From Calliopum simillimum (lineage: Eukaryota > Arthropoda > Insecta > Diptera > Lauxaniidae): a stretch of DNA of 64,000 nucleotides. The DNA lies in contig OX638371.1 in NCBI GenBank assembly GCA_951812925.1, forward strand, positions 84,143,697-84,207,696, given 5' to 3'. Shown in pieces: positions 13,301 through 28,300 of this stretch. The position numbers were made by a program, and so were the translations under genes. The notes under the pieces were generated by a model. It saw only the letters and a program-made list of their open reading frames with translations, did no database searches and was not told the DNA's origin. Position 1 is the first letter of the stretch, and each line of letters opens with the position of its first letter.

Positions 13301-16300
13301 AACATTTATATATACGTATCTACTAAGTAAGTATAAGAATGAGATTTTATATATTTGTCTGTAATTTATGGATTCGGAAACTATTTAACTAATTTTGATG
13401 ACAGAGTGTTAGTATCGGACAATGATAGGTACAAGTGTGGAAAAATGGGCACGATTCAGCATATCTCTGAAACTGTTTGAAGCAGCTGAATGAAATTTAG
13501 TACATATGTAAAGAGTATCGGGATGAATAATATCTGCTGGAATAATGTGCGATAGAATAAAGTATACATCCTCTTTTTCGTTTTGTATAACTCCTAGCAA
13601 GTATTAAGCCTTTAAATTTTTGTAACAGGTATTGAACTTACTCCTCTTAATATACTTAACAATAGTTTTTCCTTTTTGATTAGTTTTAAAACAAAATAGT
13701 ACATATTTCAATCATTTTCCTTATAGATGCTATTTTGTTGTATTTAAAATATAAAAAAATCTACTTAGGTAAAGAGTGTGCTGTTAAAAATTGTCTTAAA
13801 AACCGCAATATTTTAAACTGCGATTCAGCCAATTACACTGCTCTACTTGAAATTATAGACGGACCAGAAGACCTGTCGTTCTTATCAAATTCGTGTATGA
13901 GGAATTCAGTGGCATTAATCGTTTTGCTGGTTTGATACAATACTCATACAAAAATTTTAAATAAAAATTTTCCCTTAAGAAATTTTGTTTTACATTAAAA
14001 ATCTCTGATTACTTCCAATAAATCGATGATTTCTCATTAGGAAATATATTTTTCTTAAAAAAAATTTAAAAAGATAATCGCGCAACCTTATCAGGAGTAA
14101 ACATTGTGGAAAATTTTTCTCGAATTCTGGAAGGGCAAAATTCACTGGGTAGTAAAGTTATCGGCAATAATTTGGAAAAATATACTTGGACATTTTTTGT
14201 AAGAATTTATTCTCAAATTTTTTCTGCGGCCTTAGTTTTGTGAGTATATTCAGATTCACCAAGGACATGCGATACCTAGTGAATAATTTATTTGTCAGGA
14301 TTGACTCTATTTCTCGAGACATCCTTGCTAAAATGTGCAAAAATAGCTGTTTTGAAGCATATTTGAAGAAGTATGACACTAGAGCAAACAATGTAATTTA
14401 TTTTTGTAAATGGCATCAAAAAGTCATAACCTTCCTCCTTAAATCTTACCTTTTAACTTTTCCATTATATCCTTACTTTCCCAGTTATCACCCATTTCAA
14501 CTCCATACAAACAAAACAGCAATTTTAACCCTTTCGAGCAAGAATTTCTGGAGAACTAGAGTCAATTTAGGCAAACAACCCATTCCCTTAGTGTTTAATT
14601 ACCTCAGTGAATCTGGATTGACGCAAAAAACTAAGACCGCAAAAAAAAATAAACAACAATTAGTCCTTTGTATGGAGTCGAAATATCATTACTTCAGTGT
14701 TTGATTACTCGGAAAGTAAGTATCTAGTCGGAAAAATTAAAATTTAAGGTTAAACGAGGAAGGTACGCCTATTCGATTTCATTTACAAATATTTAAGACA
14801 CTAAGTGTTATCCTACTTGAAATATGCCTCGAAATATTGCAATCAAAACTAGGATATCTGGAGATCACTCATATGACACCAATATTTTAGATTAGATCCT
14901 AGCGACACTTTTTGATTACACATTCTATTGAAATCACTTTTTAAAATTCAGAGAAGAAAACCCATGCGGGACTGTGTTATCAGTGATTTTTAATGAAAAA
15001 CACAGCTGTTCAGAGAAAATATTCATTTGAAATACAGTAAAACGTTTATTACCTTTGAATTCCTCCTATTTGAATTAGGCAAAAACGGGCTGCCTTTGTA
15101 TTCATAGTGGAGCATCTATTAACAAAATGATTGCGTGCCATTTAGGTTTTGAATTGACTCACCCTTTATCATCTTTAGAATTAAAGCTGGTATTCTTAGA
15201 AAACCATTCAGTTACGCGAGCGTCAAATACCAATGACTGCATTAACTGACGATCACCTAAAAAGAAAAATTGTTTTATTAAATAAAATAAAGAATTTACA
15301 TTTAAGTCGTTTTATTTCTAGAGGGGCTCAAACAGTTTGTTAACAAGTGCAGGTGTTTCGCTAAAAAAAAAACCAAAAATATAAATACAACATTTTTACA
15401 TAATGGCAAAAATCTCAAGTTAAAAAATTTATTACTTTTTTGTGCTATATATGTAAGTATTTAGGTAGTCTTTGTTCAAGAGAATTATATTCTTAAGTCA
15501 AAGATAGTTTTACACAAAAATCAAATCATTATTATTCGTTTAATTCATTAATGAGTACATATTAGATATTCGAAAAAATATGAGTAACTACGTGTATAAC
15601 TCTTTTGCAATTGTGATTTGTTATTTACTTATGTAGGTGCATGCCTTATATACTTAGATACATATGTATAAAGAGTCAACTGGAAAAACGACCTAAATCC
15701 AACCATTTCAGATATCGCTTTTATACTTCTGGCATAACTACATTGAACTATTTTGAAAAATTTACACTTTCGTGAATCTGGCCTGAGAGTGACGATCTAA
15801 CAGTGAAATGTTTACGACTTTTTCGGTCTTTCTGCAGTGTTTTTAGCTACATATCTTAAAAACTGAAGCTCTTGGAAAAAATAAGGGTCTCATTTTCGGA
15901 TTCAGCAGGCGAAAGTCAACTAAGGAATAGAGCTAAGAACCTTGCAATGCTTATTCTTCAGCATTTTAACCTATTACAGTTTATATTAACAAAAAATTGC
16001 ACGAAAAAAAGATCGTGAGATTTTAAAAAATATTTTGTTGTCTTAAATTTCGTCGAATATTGATTTGGTTACACAGTTTCTTCTACCACTTCAGGCCGAA
16101 AAATTTTTTACTTGTGTTTATAAAGACATCACCTGACTCAGGAGCGTATTTAAGAGGTGTACCCAGGAGACTAAAGCTTCTGCCGAATTTTTCTAATTGC
16201 CATGCAAATAGACTAATGTATAAGTAACATTTATTTCGTGATTTCGTGATCAAAATATCTTGCCGGGCTTCCCCCGTAATAAAATCCTATCTACGCCCCT

Positions 16301-19300
16301 GACCTGACTAGACAAATATATAAAAAAGTAAAGCAATAATAATAATTTTTGAAACGATAAATTTAACCCTTTCGACCCGGCTGGGACAATATATCCCAAT
16401 TTACATGTATATATTGTCCCAGCCGGGTCGAAAGGGTTAAAGGTATCAAGAAAAGCTTTTTGTGGGTAACGATTTGATAGTTGCCATAGTTTCAGCATTT
16501 TTTTCTAAATAGAATTCTGATGCCTTGCACAAAATCCTGAAAGTGTTGATACATCTATTAAAGTCTATTTACAGTGGCGAATCCAGGGAGGAGATGAGTC
16601 ATAGGCTGAAAATTGTAAGAAATATAATAGAAAAGATATTAAGTACTCGCATATCCCAAAATTTTTTTGAAAAGCCTCCATACGAAAATCACGGATTCAT
16701 CACTTTATTTTTATATAAATTTTCTTAATTGTTTCATTAGATGTATAGGAATTATCAATGAAAGTAAATAAAACTAACTAATCAAATGTAAAAACTTATA
16801 AAGATACATGTAGAAATAATAATGTAACTTTCATTAAGGGACATTTTGAATATTTTTTTTGAATTCCTCTAAAACTACATATGTAAGTACTTAATAGTAT
16901 TATTAAATTATTATAAACTGCAAGTACATACTAAGCTTAATATATAATTATGAATATAATTGCTATATTTTTACTTTTTATGCATTGATTAGGTGTAAAA
17001 AAAAACCAAGGTGAAAATTTTGAACAATGGTGCAACATTTGGTGAAGAAACTGTTGTCATATTTACTCACAATAATATGATTCTTTTTCATTTACTGAAG
17101 GGACTCGCCCGGAACTTGTGTTAGCTGTGGAGTTGCAATGATTTATATGAGAATGAATAAAATTTAGTTTTTTATGTTAAAGTAAGAAACCTAACATTTT
17201 GATTAAAATATGATAAAATACAAACTATGTATTATTACAGATTAAAGAGAAAAAAATTAAGAAAAAAAAGTTGTTTTTTTATAATTCTTGTAAAAAACTT
17301 CGTAACATTCTTTTAATAAAGCAGTTAAAACTATAAACGATAAATCAACCCACTGATTCCAAAAATGACCATAATTTTTCTTCCATTCGCTCCGGCTTGT
17401 AATATATATCTCATAACCAGTTTTCAAAAACAAGCAGTACTTTTAAGTATTTTGCATACCAAAATACCAACTATGAAATTCAACATAAATTGTTAAATTT
17501 AACTGGTTATTATAGGCTATTAGAGACAGGCTTAAAAAATCTGGTAAAATTCTTTTATTTTATGATACTTTTCTTTCTTCTTCGTGTGTCTTTTCATCTC
17601 CTGGTAGAGCCTATACAAAAATCTACAAAAATATTTGCCTAATACATGTATTTCTTATTATAGTGATCATCTCCACGATATCATCGGACGACCGCGTCCG
17701 ATACCTTGAGGGTTTCATTCCAAAGCTTGATGGCAGACTTCCGTTTGTTGTTTGAGTTTGTGTGACCAATCCATAAACAGCCCCTATAACATAACTTTGG
17801 AGTTTGTATGTATTAAGTTAGAACCTCGTTGTCCCAAGGTTACGATATTTATCTTTTTACACAAATAATTTATTACAGATCATTTTGTCCAGTGTTTACA
17901 AAAAACATTCTTTTACCGAAATTTACGAATTTTTTTTTTAAGAAAATAATACCAAAAATCAAATATCACCTATACACAAGCATGCATTACAGGATAAAAT
18001 CCAAATTTATTGATTCACAATGTTTTTTGTTTCAAAATATAGGATACTTTTTAACTGAAAGCCGACATAGTGCCTTCTTGAATAGTAAAAGGAACTTGAA
18101 AATATCGTGTAACGACATTTAACATTGAATGAAAAGGATGCCAGAGATGCTGCGAAAGATCAAGCGAATAGAAAAATATGAAGTGGTTCTCCAGAAAAAA
18201 AAAAAACTTATTGCAGGCTTTTTTATTTTAAGTACATTTTTTTGAACTGAAATTCCTTATTAAATAAAATCAAATCTTCATTTCTGATGCTCCACAAGAA
18301 AAGTGTATGTACTTATCTTCTTTTGCTATCGATTTAAGATGGATAATCAAATTACTGATACCAACAAAAGAGGTCTTACCGAATCCCAACTCTCTCGGAG
18401 AGACATTATCTTTTCGATATGAATTCTTTATCTTTTATTAAGAATTCGTGTCAACCCTCTAATACATTTGTTACGAATTCGTATCGATTTCGGTACCGAA
18501 AGTTAAACTTCTCAAAAAAAATCTAACCTTAAAATTTCAACGTTCCATATCTCCGCCATTCGAGAAAGTTTTGACTTAAAATTATTGCTATGAATTTTCT
18601 TCATTATAACACTAAAGTTTAGATTAATTTATAGCCAAATCGGATTCCATAAAAAAAATCCTGATTGAGTTTATTTATTTTATTACTCTACAATTTTCAA
18701 CTTGAAAACTATTTTATTTTGGGATGTCTTTGGAGTAAAAATAAAAATCATATTTTGACCTTTTTAAGAGACTTATGATGTTTGATTAAAAAAATGTTGC
18801 TAAAGACTTCTTAAGGTATCAGTGTACATAAAAAAAATAAAAAAATGCAACATTTCAAAAAAAAAAAGATTTTTTTTTTTTGTTCTACTGTTAAAGAACA
18901 AAATATTGAATCAACGTTATTGTATTTTTTCAAAAATTTAAGCGAATAACTATGGAGCTATATCATATATAACTGAGAGATAAATTTTATAGATAAATAG
19001 TATTTTAAAATTTTAAAGCTGAAACATACATTTAAACTATAGCTCTATAACTAGACGCCATTAAATTGTGTTTAATTCTATGAATTTTTAAATGGTTTAC
19101 ACCTTTGTATTTGTTTAGCATCCTGAGTTAGTAAGTATCTCAGTAATAAAATAACTATACAAATAACTTTATTCAACTTACAGAATATTGCAGCCGTATG
19201 TTCTGGGGGCAGTGCACTTCTACTTAATGGCCATTTCCAACCGGGCTGTGACATTTTTTCTAAGAACCATAAGAGTTCCTCTTCTGGTGTTTCAAATGTC

Positions 19301-22300
19301 ATACTGCTATGTTTGCAAAACAGCCTAAAAAAGGATTACAGTGTAATGTGAGTATTAAAAATACAATAATTTTGAAATTTATATAATAAACATACCAATC
19401 TGGATGGATTCTCCATTTTTCACCATTAAAGTAGTTAAGTGTATTGCTGCCCTTTACATTCATTCGATGAATTTCATCTTCAGCACGTATTTGCAAGCGA
19501 TTAACTCCATATTGCTCTGGATATGTTATAACCAAAGTATATGGTGTATTCTTAACCGCAGTCCAATAATACTGACGCTTAATGCGAGACACACGTTTCT
19601 GTAATGTATATGAAATGAAATTGATTTTATTTATTTATTTACATTCACGGTCAAAAAAAAAAGCCGACAAGGATTTTTTGCTAAAATAGTTGGTTCTTCG
19701 CCCTTTTTTAAGATTGTTGATATGTAGTATGACTAATAAATAAAAATTGTTGTCGAATAATGCATTTAATTCATATCTGTTGGCGTTAAATCAACGATAT
19801 TTAAAAAAAAGGGTTTTGACCGAAAACCAAAAACCAAAAACTTGATATAACTGCATTAAAGTAGCAAAATTTAAGGAATGTGGATATATCGCGAAAGATT
19901 TGATATGGCAAGTCTTGCGTATGACAATTTTGAAAAGTTTTTTGGAAACAGAGAGTTTATTGCGTTGCACTGGAAGTGGCCGTACAAGAAAAACATCTGA
20001 GAGGGAAGACAGAGGTGTAGTAAAAATAGTCCTCCACGATCGGCTCAAAACTGGTTCCAAAATTGCTGCGGAGGTGAATGCTAACCAAAATATAAAATTA
20101 GCACATCAACTGTATAGCGCCGCTTGAGAAAAATTTTCACACACAAGATGTGGTCTTTCTCATTAAACTGGTGTAAAGAAAAAAAGAATTGAGTGTGTAA
20201 CGATTGAGCTGAAGTCATATTCTATGATGGCAGCAAAACAAATCTCATCATATTCCAAAAAAATTCACACTTATTTCTTTAACAATTCTAAGCACTTTAT
20301 GCCCAGAACACTTTTTTCGTTAGATGCCTTACTCTTGAGTAAACAAAGAGTTTTGCCTGTCACGTGCGTTCAAAAGCCAAAAACTCTCATCTAGCGACCG
20401 AGTCCCGTCTTGAGTCATACATCATTTTAAATTTTATAAATTATGCTATAATTTAAAGTACTTTTAAAAAAAATTTAAGGTGGGTTTTTTTTTGAATAAA
20501 ATTCAAAAGTATTTTTTTAAGTTTAAAAAATTTTGGTGAAAAAAAATTTTTTTCAACAAGTAATATTTTTTTATGAAAAGAATACTTAAAAATGAATTAG
20601 ACCAGTAACTAACATATATCAATTTGCAAACTTTGGTGTAAGCTATAAATTTTTGAAAAAACACCCTTTTCATGAAATTGACTAAAAACGCCAACTTCAA
20701 CACACTGTATTTTAACAACAAATGGTATTTGGATCAAATCCTCCCGGATTATTGTTTTTGCAAACCGGATCTACCATATTGCCAAAATTTGAGCGAAATC
20801 GGAGACAAAAAAATTTTCAGCTGGTACACTTGGCGTATTTTGCCTTACATGTATGTATATATTAGGGTGAGCCGATTTGAAAACTGATCTCGGCTACCCC
20901 CCTGTGTGAAAGTTCATTCAATTCTATGAATATTTGCCCAAGGAACTATACCTCTGCGTTCAACTTTAGTTCGGCGCATTTTTGATCGAAAATTTTACCT
21001 TTCATTAATATTTTTTTTATTTTCATACTAAATTTTAAAAATTATTATAAAGACAAAAGTAATGTCATTATATGATTTGGCTGGTATTCTGTCAGTAATC
21101 AATAAAATTGAGTTCTGTTTTTACAAAAAGTTTACTTGATAGCGTGGAATTGATTATATTTATTCCAAAAAATTATATCGGTCAAATAACCGATTTCAAA
21201 ATAAACGAGTCATATTTTTATATGGATTTTTTCAATCGAAACACCAACCCAAGTATTTTTGGATGCTAGGATGCCGAATCTGACACTCATTTTTTTCCAG
21301 GGCAACATCTAGTGGCAGTTTTAGGAAATAAATTAGCCGGTTTTTTAATTTTACAGAACAATATACCAAAAATCCATGTAAAAATATAAATCGTTTATAA
21401 TAAATCGGACATTTGACCGATATAATTTTTTGGAATTTGATTTTTTGATTGAACTTTTAGTCATATATTTGCAAAGATCGATTTACATATAAATCTATCA
21501 ATGCATTTTCTAACACATAATTATGACAAATCAAGGAACGGATTAAAATCACGGCTATAGTGACATATGTTTCGTCTTTCGCCACAGAGACTTATCAGAC
21601 TATTTTTGTTGTAATTATAATTATATTTATTTCACTAAATTAATTATAATTGAAAAATTGCAAGTTTGAAAACTTTTTGTGTTTTTGGCCTGGGCGGGAG
21701 TTGAACCAAGGACCTCCCGGTTGGTAGCAATCGATAGATTTATATTAGTTCAAGAAGTCTAATGAATTAACCAATAAACATTGTCCCGTAGTAATAATAT
21801 TTAGAATCACTTTTTTATTTTATAGCCCAGGAAAATAAGACGAAAAAAGAGCTGCTGTGCGAAATAATTCCAAGTGAATTTTTTTCACCGAAATTGTCTT
21901 TATTAAAGCATAATGTGTAAAAAGTCCATTAGATATTCTTCAAAAACCGTTAAGGTTTCAAAAATACTGGTTTTTGAAGGATATCTCTGAAACGGTAAGT
22001 CATACAATAAAAAGCACGAGGATCAATTTTGTAGAGAATCACAAGATCTACAAAAAAATAAGCCATATGCGTACACATTGAAGTAACCGTTTAGAAGTTA
22101 TTCAATAAAACCGGTTTTTTTGCCATTTAAAGGTTTTATTTGAATATCTTCAAATGTACACATATGGCTTATTTTTTGTAGATCTTGTGATTCTCTACAA
22201 AATTGATGCTGTTGCTTTTTACCGTATGACTTACCGTTTCAGAGATATCCTTCAAAAACCAGTATTTTCGAGATTTTAACGGTTTTTGAAGAATATCTTT

Positions 22301-25300
22301 TAGACCATGTGTGGCTCCAAAAAAAAAAAAAAAAATTAATACGGTGTTTACAGAATCCAATTATCTTTTGAACAGTTTTTTAATTTTTACGACTCCTGAT
22401 TAGAGAGTATTCGCAATTTTAAAAGTAAAATATTTTAATATGAACTTATCCGTAGCATTTACATATAAAAACTGTGCACAACTTTTTAAATTGAGTTATC
22501 TCCTAAACTATAAGCTACACAGAATCATTTTTTACATCTTTACACAGGAAATTTCCTGTGTTACAAAATTGTGGAGAAAAATTTTTCTGTAAGTGTTTGC
22601 GTTAGCGAGATATTTGCAAAAAACTGATTTTAGCGACCTTTGCGCCCGAATAACTTTTTATGCGCACAATGGACTTCAATGGACTTTTTACACATTATTC
22701 ATCATGCTTTAATAAGGACAATTCCGGTGAAAAAAATTCATTTGGAATTTTTCGCAAAAATATTCTTATTTTCTTGGGCTATTAGTTATTCGTACAAAAG
22801 CTCTTGTTAAGTATTTGTATTGAATAGTTACAATATCAAATTTTAAATTTACACATGGTTCTGAGCCTCGTGACATTGCATGGTACATTTTTCAAAGAGT
22901 CACTCATATGTGTGCTATATATTGTATTTTCAAAATAAATCTTTAGACTTACCATTTCATCGAAATGATTTTTTATGAGCATCCATTTGCTACCAGTCGA
23001 TTGATTTATAATAGAATCACGTATCTAAAAGCGTTTAAATGTGCATATTAAAAGAGATTTTTAATCTTGTCAATTCATTAGATTCATTTTTTTACTTACG
23101 GTTAGCAAAACTGGATTAAACTCCCGCGCATCTAGATCATCGTCTAACAATTCGACTTCAATCATATCAACGCTGTTGTAAGCGGGCTTAAGTATGTTTC
23201 CTTGAAACTTTATTATTTTGAAAATTGAGTACAATTCTTTTAAAAAAATAAATTTTTATATAACTTACTATTGGACGAAAGTCTGGATGGAAGAGTACAT
23301 AACCATTGTTGGTTACCATAAATGCATAACCGTTGACACCTAACTGTAGAAAATTAAATTAAAACATTAATTTAATAAAAACCTTCAATATACAACTTAC
23401 TAAAAATGGTGACAACAATTTTTTGATATCTTTGATTGGCACATCAGTACCTGCCACGCCTAGCAAGTTGGCTATTCTTTTCTGCGATTAAGTATAGTTA
23501 GAAGAAATTTTTCATATTAGCACAGTCTATTATTAAAAACAAAATTAAAAAAAAAACAAAGTACCGCCACAGTGGATTAAGCTTATGAAATAGAAAAACA
23601 ACTACAACTATAGTTCAATTTAATAAATGCCACAAATATATTTAAATGCTAAAAGCAAGCTAATTGGTCTAAACTTTGAAGCGGTAGATACTCCTTGTAT
23701 ATACTTATATATTGGACTGAAGTGTATTTGATGCTTTCCACATCAACCAACAATTTTTAAGTTGAGAGACTTTACAATCGATGACTAAATCACTATTCGA
23801 TTAAAATAACTTGTAAAAAATATAAATCGAAACAAGTAAATTTCCGTCGATCCACATCCGCCCGCATAAATTTTCTAGGATCAAAAAGTGTGAAAAAAAA
23901 AACTAATTAAATTTAGGAAAAAAGATATCGATCGACACAAATCAAAGTGGGTTTGAAGGGAAATACTAGAACTTTCAACTACCATGTCAGGTTTTATGGC
24001 AAAAGTTTATCTTATTCTCTTACAAGAGTATAGGCACCTTAAACATGGCAAAATAGTTTTTTATTAATACTTTTCTGCACTTTCAGCAGCCGTGAACACT
24101 TAATAAACTAAAACTATTAAGGGTGTAAAATTTGGCCTGGCCAAACATTAAATACCCTACACTGCAGTATTTTTAAAATTTTGCTCATATGGGAGGTGCT
24201 ACGCTCTCTTGTCCGAGTTCACCCAGTTTTTGTCCAGAGCTTGGATTTATAGTTTTTAGTGTTTGAGTGAAAAACGTTTTCAGTATAGCGTTTTGAAGCT
24301 TTTCCTTATATAGGAGGTGCCACGCCCTCTTGTCCGAGTTCGTCTAGTTTTAGTTTAGAGCGCGCATTTATAGTCTTTAGCATTTGAGTGAAGTTTGGTT
24401 GGATTATCTCAAAAGGCTCTTTCAGCATAGCATTTTGAAACTTTTGCTTATTTGGGATGTGCCACGCCCTCTTCTCCGATTTCACCCAATTTTTGTTGAG
24501 GGCTTTCATTTATGATTCTTAGTGTCTGAGTCGAATTTAGTTCGAATATCTCAAAAAACGCTTTCAGTATTGCGTTTTGAAGCTTTTGCTTATATGGGAG
24601 GTGCCACGCCCTCTTGTCCGAATTCATTCAGTTTTTTCTTAGAGCTTGCGCTTACAATTCTTAGTATTTATGCGTATTTTGTTTGCATTGTCGTGAAAAA
24701 TACTTCTAAAATTGCATTTTGAATATATTTTTTGTATGGGCGGTAGGCGTGTCCGTTGACCGATTTTGCTCATTTTCAATCCCCCGAGCTATCTTTGACG
24801 ACGAAGGCAGTGTACCAAATTTCATTGAATTATCTTGCTCAGTTTTCCCAAAAAGTGTATTTCAACACACAGCCAGCCACCCAGCCAGCCAGCCAGCCAG
24901 ATAGACGGATATGGCTATATCGACTCAGGAGGTGACGCTGATCAAGAATATATATACTTTTCTATATCTGCCACGCCTCCTCCTCTGCATTACAAACGGA
25001 AGGACAAAGTGAATATACCATGGGTGTAGGGTATAAAAAAGTAAAAATTGGACAAAAGACAAAATAATTGACCTATGCTGAACGAAAAATATTTTTTTAC
25101 TATACTTATGGGTCATGAAAATCACTTGGGTTTCCATTAAAAAGGGAACGGTAAACGTTACTCTTCAACGCAATGAGAACTAGTAAGGGTGGTATCTTTG
25201 GCCTGGCCAAAAACAAAATACCCTACACTGCATTTCAAGTATATTATTGGGAGAGTATAAGAACAAATTGCTTATATGGGAAGTGCCACGCCCTCACCTC

Positions 25301-28300
25301 CGAGCTTACCTTGATTTTGCGTAGAGCTTGCATTTACTGTTCTGAGTGTTTGAGTAAAATTCGGTTAGGTTTTCTTTCAAAAATCTTTCAGTATAGCATT
25401 TTGAAACTTTCGCTTATATTGGAGGTACCACGCCCTCTAATCCTACTTCGCCTACTTTAAGCTCAGAGTTTACAATTAATGTTCTTCGTGGTTGAGTGAA
25501 ATTTGGTTGGATTATCTCTAAAAACACTTTCATTATATAATTTTGAAACATTTGCTTATATGGGAGGTGCCAAGCCCTCTTGTCCGAGTTTACCTAGATC
25601 TTTCGCATAGCATATATTTATAGATCCGAGTGTTTGAGTGTAATTTGGTTGGGTTATCTCAAAAAACGCTTTCCGTATAACATTTTGAAACTTTTGTTTA
25701 TATGGGAAGTGCCACGCCCTCTAGTCCGAATTCGCCTAGTTTTTGCTCAGAGCTTATATTTACTTTCCCTAGTATTTATGTGTATTTTGCTTCTGTTATT
25801 GCGAATAATGTTGTTATTATTGCATTTTGAATATATTTTTTGTATGGGCGATAGGCGTGTCCGTTAACCGATTTTGCTCATTTTCAATCCCCCGAGCTAA
25901 CTTTTACGACGGAGGCTGTGCATCAAATTTCATTGAATTATGTTGCTCAGTTTTCCCAAAAAATGTATTTCCACACACACCCAGCCAGCCAGCCACCCAG
26001 CCAGCCAGCCAGCCAGACAGACGGACATGGCTATATCGACTCAAGAGGTGACGCTGATCAAGAATATATATACTTTTCTATATCTGCCACGCCTCCTTCT
26101 CTGCGTTACAAACGGAAGGACAAAGTGAATATACCCTGGGTGCAGGGTATAAAAACTATAGCCGAGGTCCTCTTACTTCTTACTATTGTATTAAATTACA
26201 TATACGATTGAAGAGAGCTAATTTTCAGGGATAAGCAAAACAATCTAGAAATAATGAAAGAAATCGCATAAGAAAAGGCGAACATGAAAAAAAAAAAAAA
26301 AAAAACAAATAATTCCCGAAATCATTTTAAGCGTTATTTTTATTGGCAAAATATCCCAAAACCGAAAAAAGCGCCGCAAAAATAACTTTGGAGAAAATTG
26401 GAATTTTGGAAGAGTTTAAAACGCCAAAATTTAACAAAAAAAGTAACAAAAATTTTGGATTTTTACTTTTTAAAGAAATACAGTTGGTATTCTTAATTAA
26501 GTTCTTAGCGATTTTTTCATACGATACTATTGCACAATTTTATCTACACTCATTTTTTGGGAAAAACTAAAAAAGATATCTATCGCAAAAATTACAAAGC
26601 ATATGCTAAGATAACATAAAGCTTTTAAATCGAAAAATGTACTACACTGTGGCAGTAAAAATTTAAAATTTAAAATTTAAAATATTTAATATGTAAGTAT
26701 AAAGTTATTTTCTACATAACATAATTATTTCGTAAATAAATAAGATAATATTCAGTTAAACATACATATAATGATAATATAAAATTCATAAATACAACAT
26801 TTCATATAATTTTTTGTTTTAAATAGCAACAACATTTTATGAGCTTAAATATTTGTTTTTTTTTTTTTAATTAAAAATGAAATGGAACCGAACAACAAAA
26901 ACAAATTAATAATAAAATGTTTGTGTAGTGTTGGTGTTTTCTTGAGTATAAAAATGTTCTATTTTGTGGTGATATAGGATTTGTGACAACAAAATTTCTT
27001 AAACATTTTAATGCTTATTTACATATACTCCATGGTATGAAAAACTCAAAATATCCAGTTTTTCAAGTTGTTTTTCTAGGGAACTACAACTCTCAGACTA
27101 AATCTGGTTTTGCCAGCTTGTAAATCTCACAGAGAAAAATACCCTGGTCTACATAACTCATTTTCACAAAAAATGCTCGATACCTAGTATCATATGATAT
27201 TCAATCATTGGATTCCAATGGCGTTAAATAACAAAAGTGGAAATAAATTTTTGAATTTTCGAGATTTATTTTGAAATTCTTAGCATATTTCGACATTTTT
27301 TAGCATTTTTAATTATTTTGTCTTTGAAATTTTTTCGACTTTTCAAATATTTTATAGCCTTATCATGTATGACTATCGAATAAAATGACTGATTTTCACT
27401 CATTAATATCATCTGATTAAAACTTTTTATGAAGAACTTACTATGACCTAAGCGTTAATTTTAGTTCTAAAAATAAAGTTTCATAAACTTTAAATCATCT
27501 CTTAACTTGAAAGATGTAAGCAGTTGGAAACCAGTCACTCGATTTGTTCGTCATACTTACATGATATGGCTATTAATAATTTGCGATATTTCAAAGGTTT
27601 TTCGATGTTCTACAACATTGAGCGACTGTTTCAATCTGTTCGCTATTTTATGAATTTTGAATAAGCAAAATGGGCCTTATTGTAAATCTGAAGGGAGTTT
27701 CCAATCTCGAGAATATACTCTCTTTCGAGAGGGAGCACTAGAAGTAGTGAATATTTTATGGATGGAAACTCCCCTTCCATTTTCAGAAATAACCAATTTG
27801 CAACGCTGAGTCTTTGCAATACCGATGACATTTTGCACAAAAAAACATATGAAAACGCTGAGTGTTTCCAATATCATTGACATTTTGAGCAAACAATCAG
27901 TTTGCAACGCTGACTTTATCCAATTCCTTCGACATTTTGCACAAAAAAAAAACATATGGCAACGCTGTTTTTCAGATATAATTGACATTTTTTCTATTTT
28001 CTAGATGTTGACAGCTAAAATAAAAAAAGATAAGCAAGCAATACCAATTGCATCTGGACAAAATTTGTGAAAATTAAGTAAGTTAATGCTTAACTTTTTT
28101 AGTTAAAAAATTATTTTTGAATCTTTTAAATGGATTTTCAAAATCAAAAGTTGGCACCAAAATGTTCACTAAAAAAAAAATTTTTTAAGTGAAAAGTAGT
28201 TTTAGTAGGACCTCTATAAGTTGGAAACGCTTAGATGGATATTCAAAATTTTAGTGACATATGAAAGCTATTTGAATAAGCTATAAAATTGTTGTACTGA

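Larger units (their letters stand above)
19599..22952. other. alpha2/delta intron 12, transposon remains
   Basis: Contains the Tc1 relic (19640-20128), a core of inverted-repeat family 3 (21055-21200 and its mirror to 21440), a tRNA-like segment (21680-21790) and a large hairpin element (21822-22782). No host gene is evident. Confidence 0.6.

Noticed and set aside
14186..14704. 172-codon plus-strand ORF in an alpha2/delta intron
   Set aside because: Low-complexity, lysine- and phenylalanine-rich, no motif, no splice context; AT-rich introns give such ORFs by chance.
21680..21790. tRNA gene on the minus strand
   Set aside because: Only the T arm is convincing; acceptor and anticodon stems do not pair, so it is kept as a tRNA-like relic only.
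24835..26211. ORFs rich in proline, alanine, serine and glutamine (QPASQPASQ type)
   Set aside because: They are translations of the CAGC microsatellite in the mini-me copies, recur in several frames and in every copy, and carry no other protein features.
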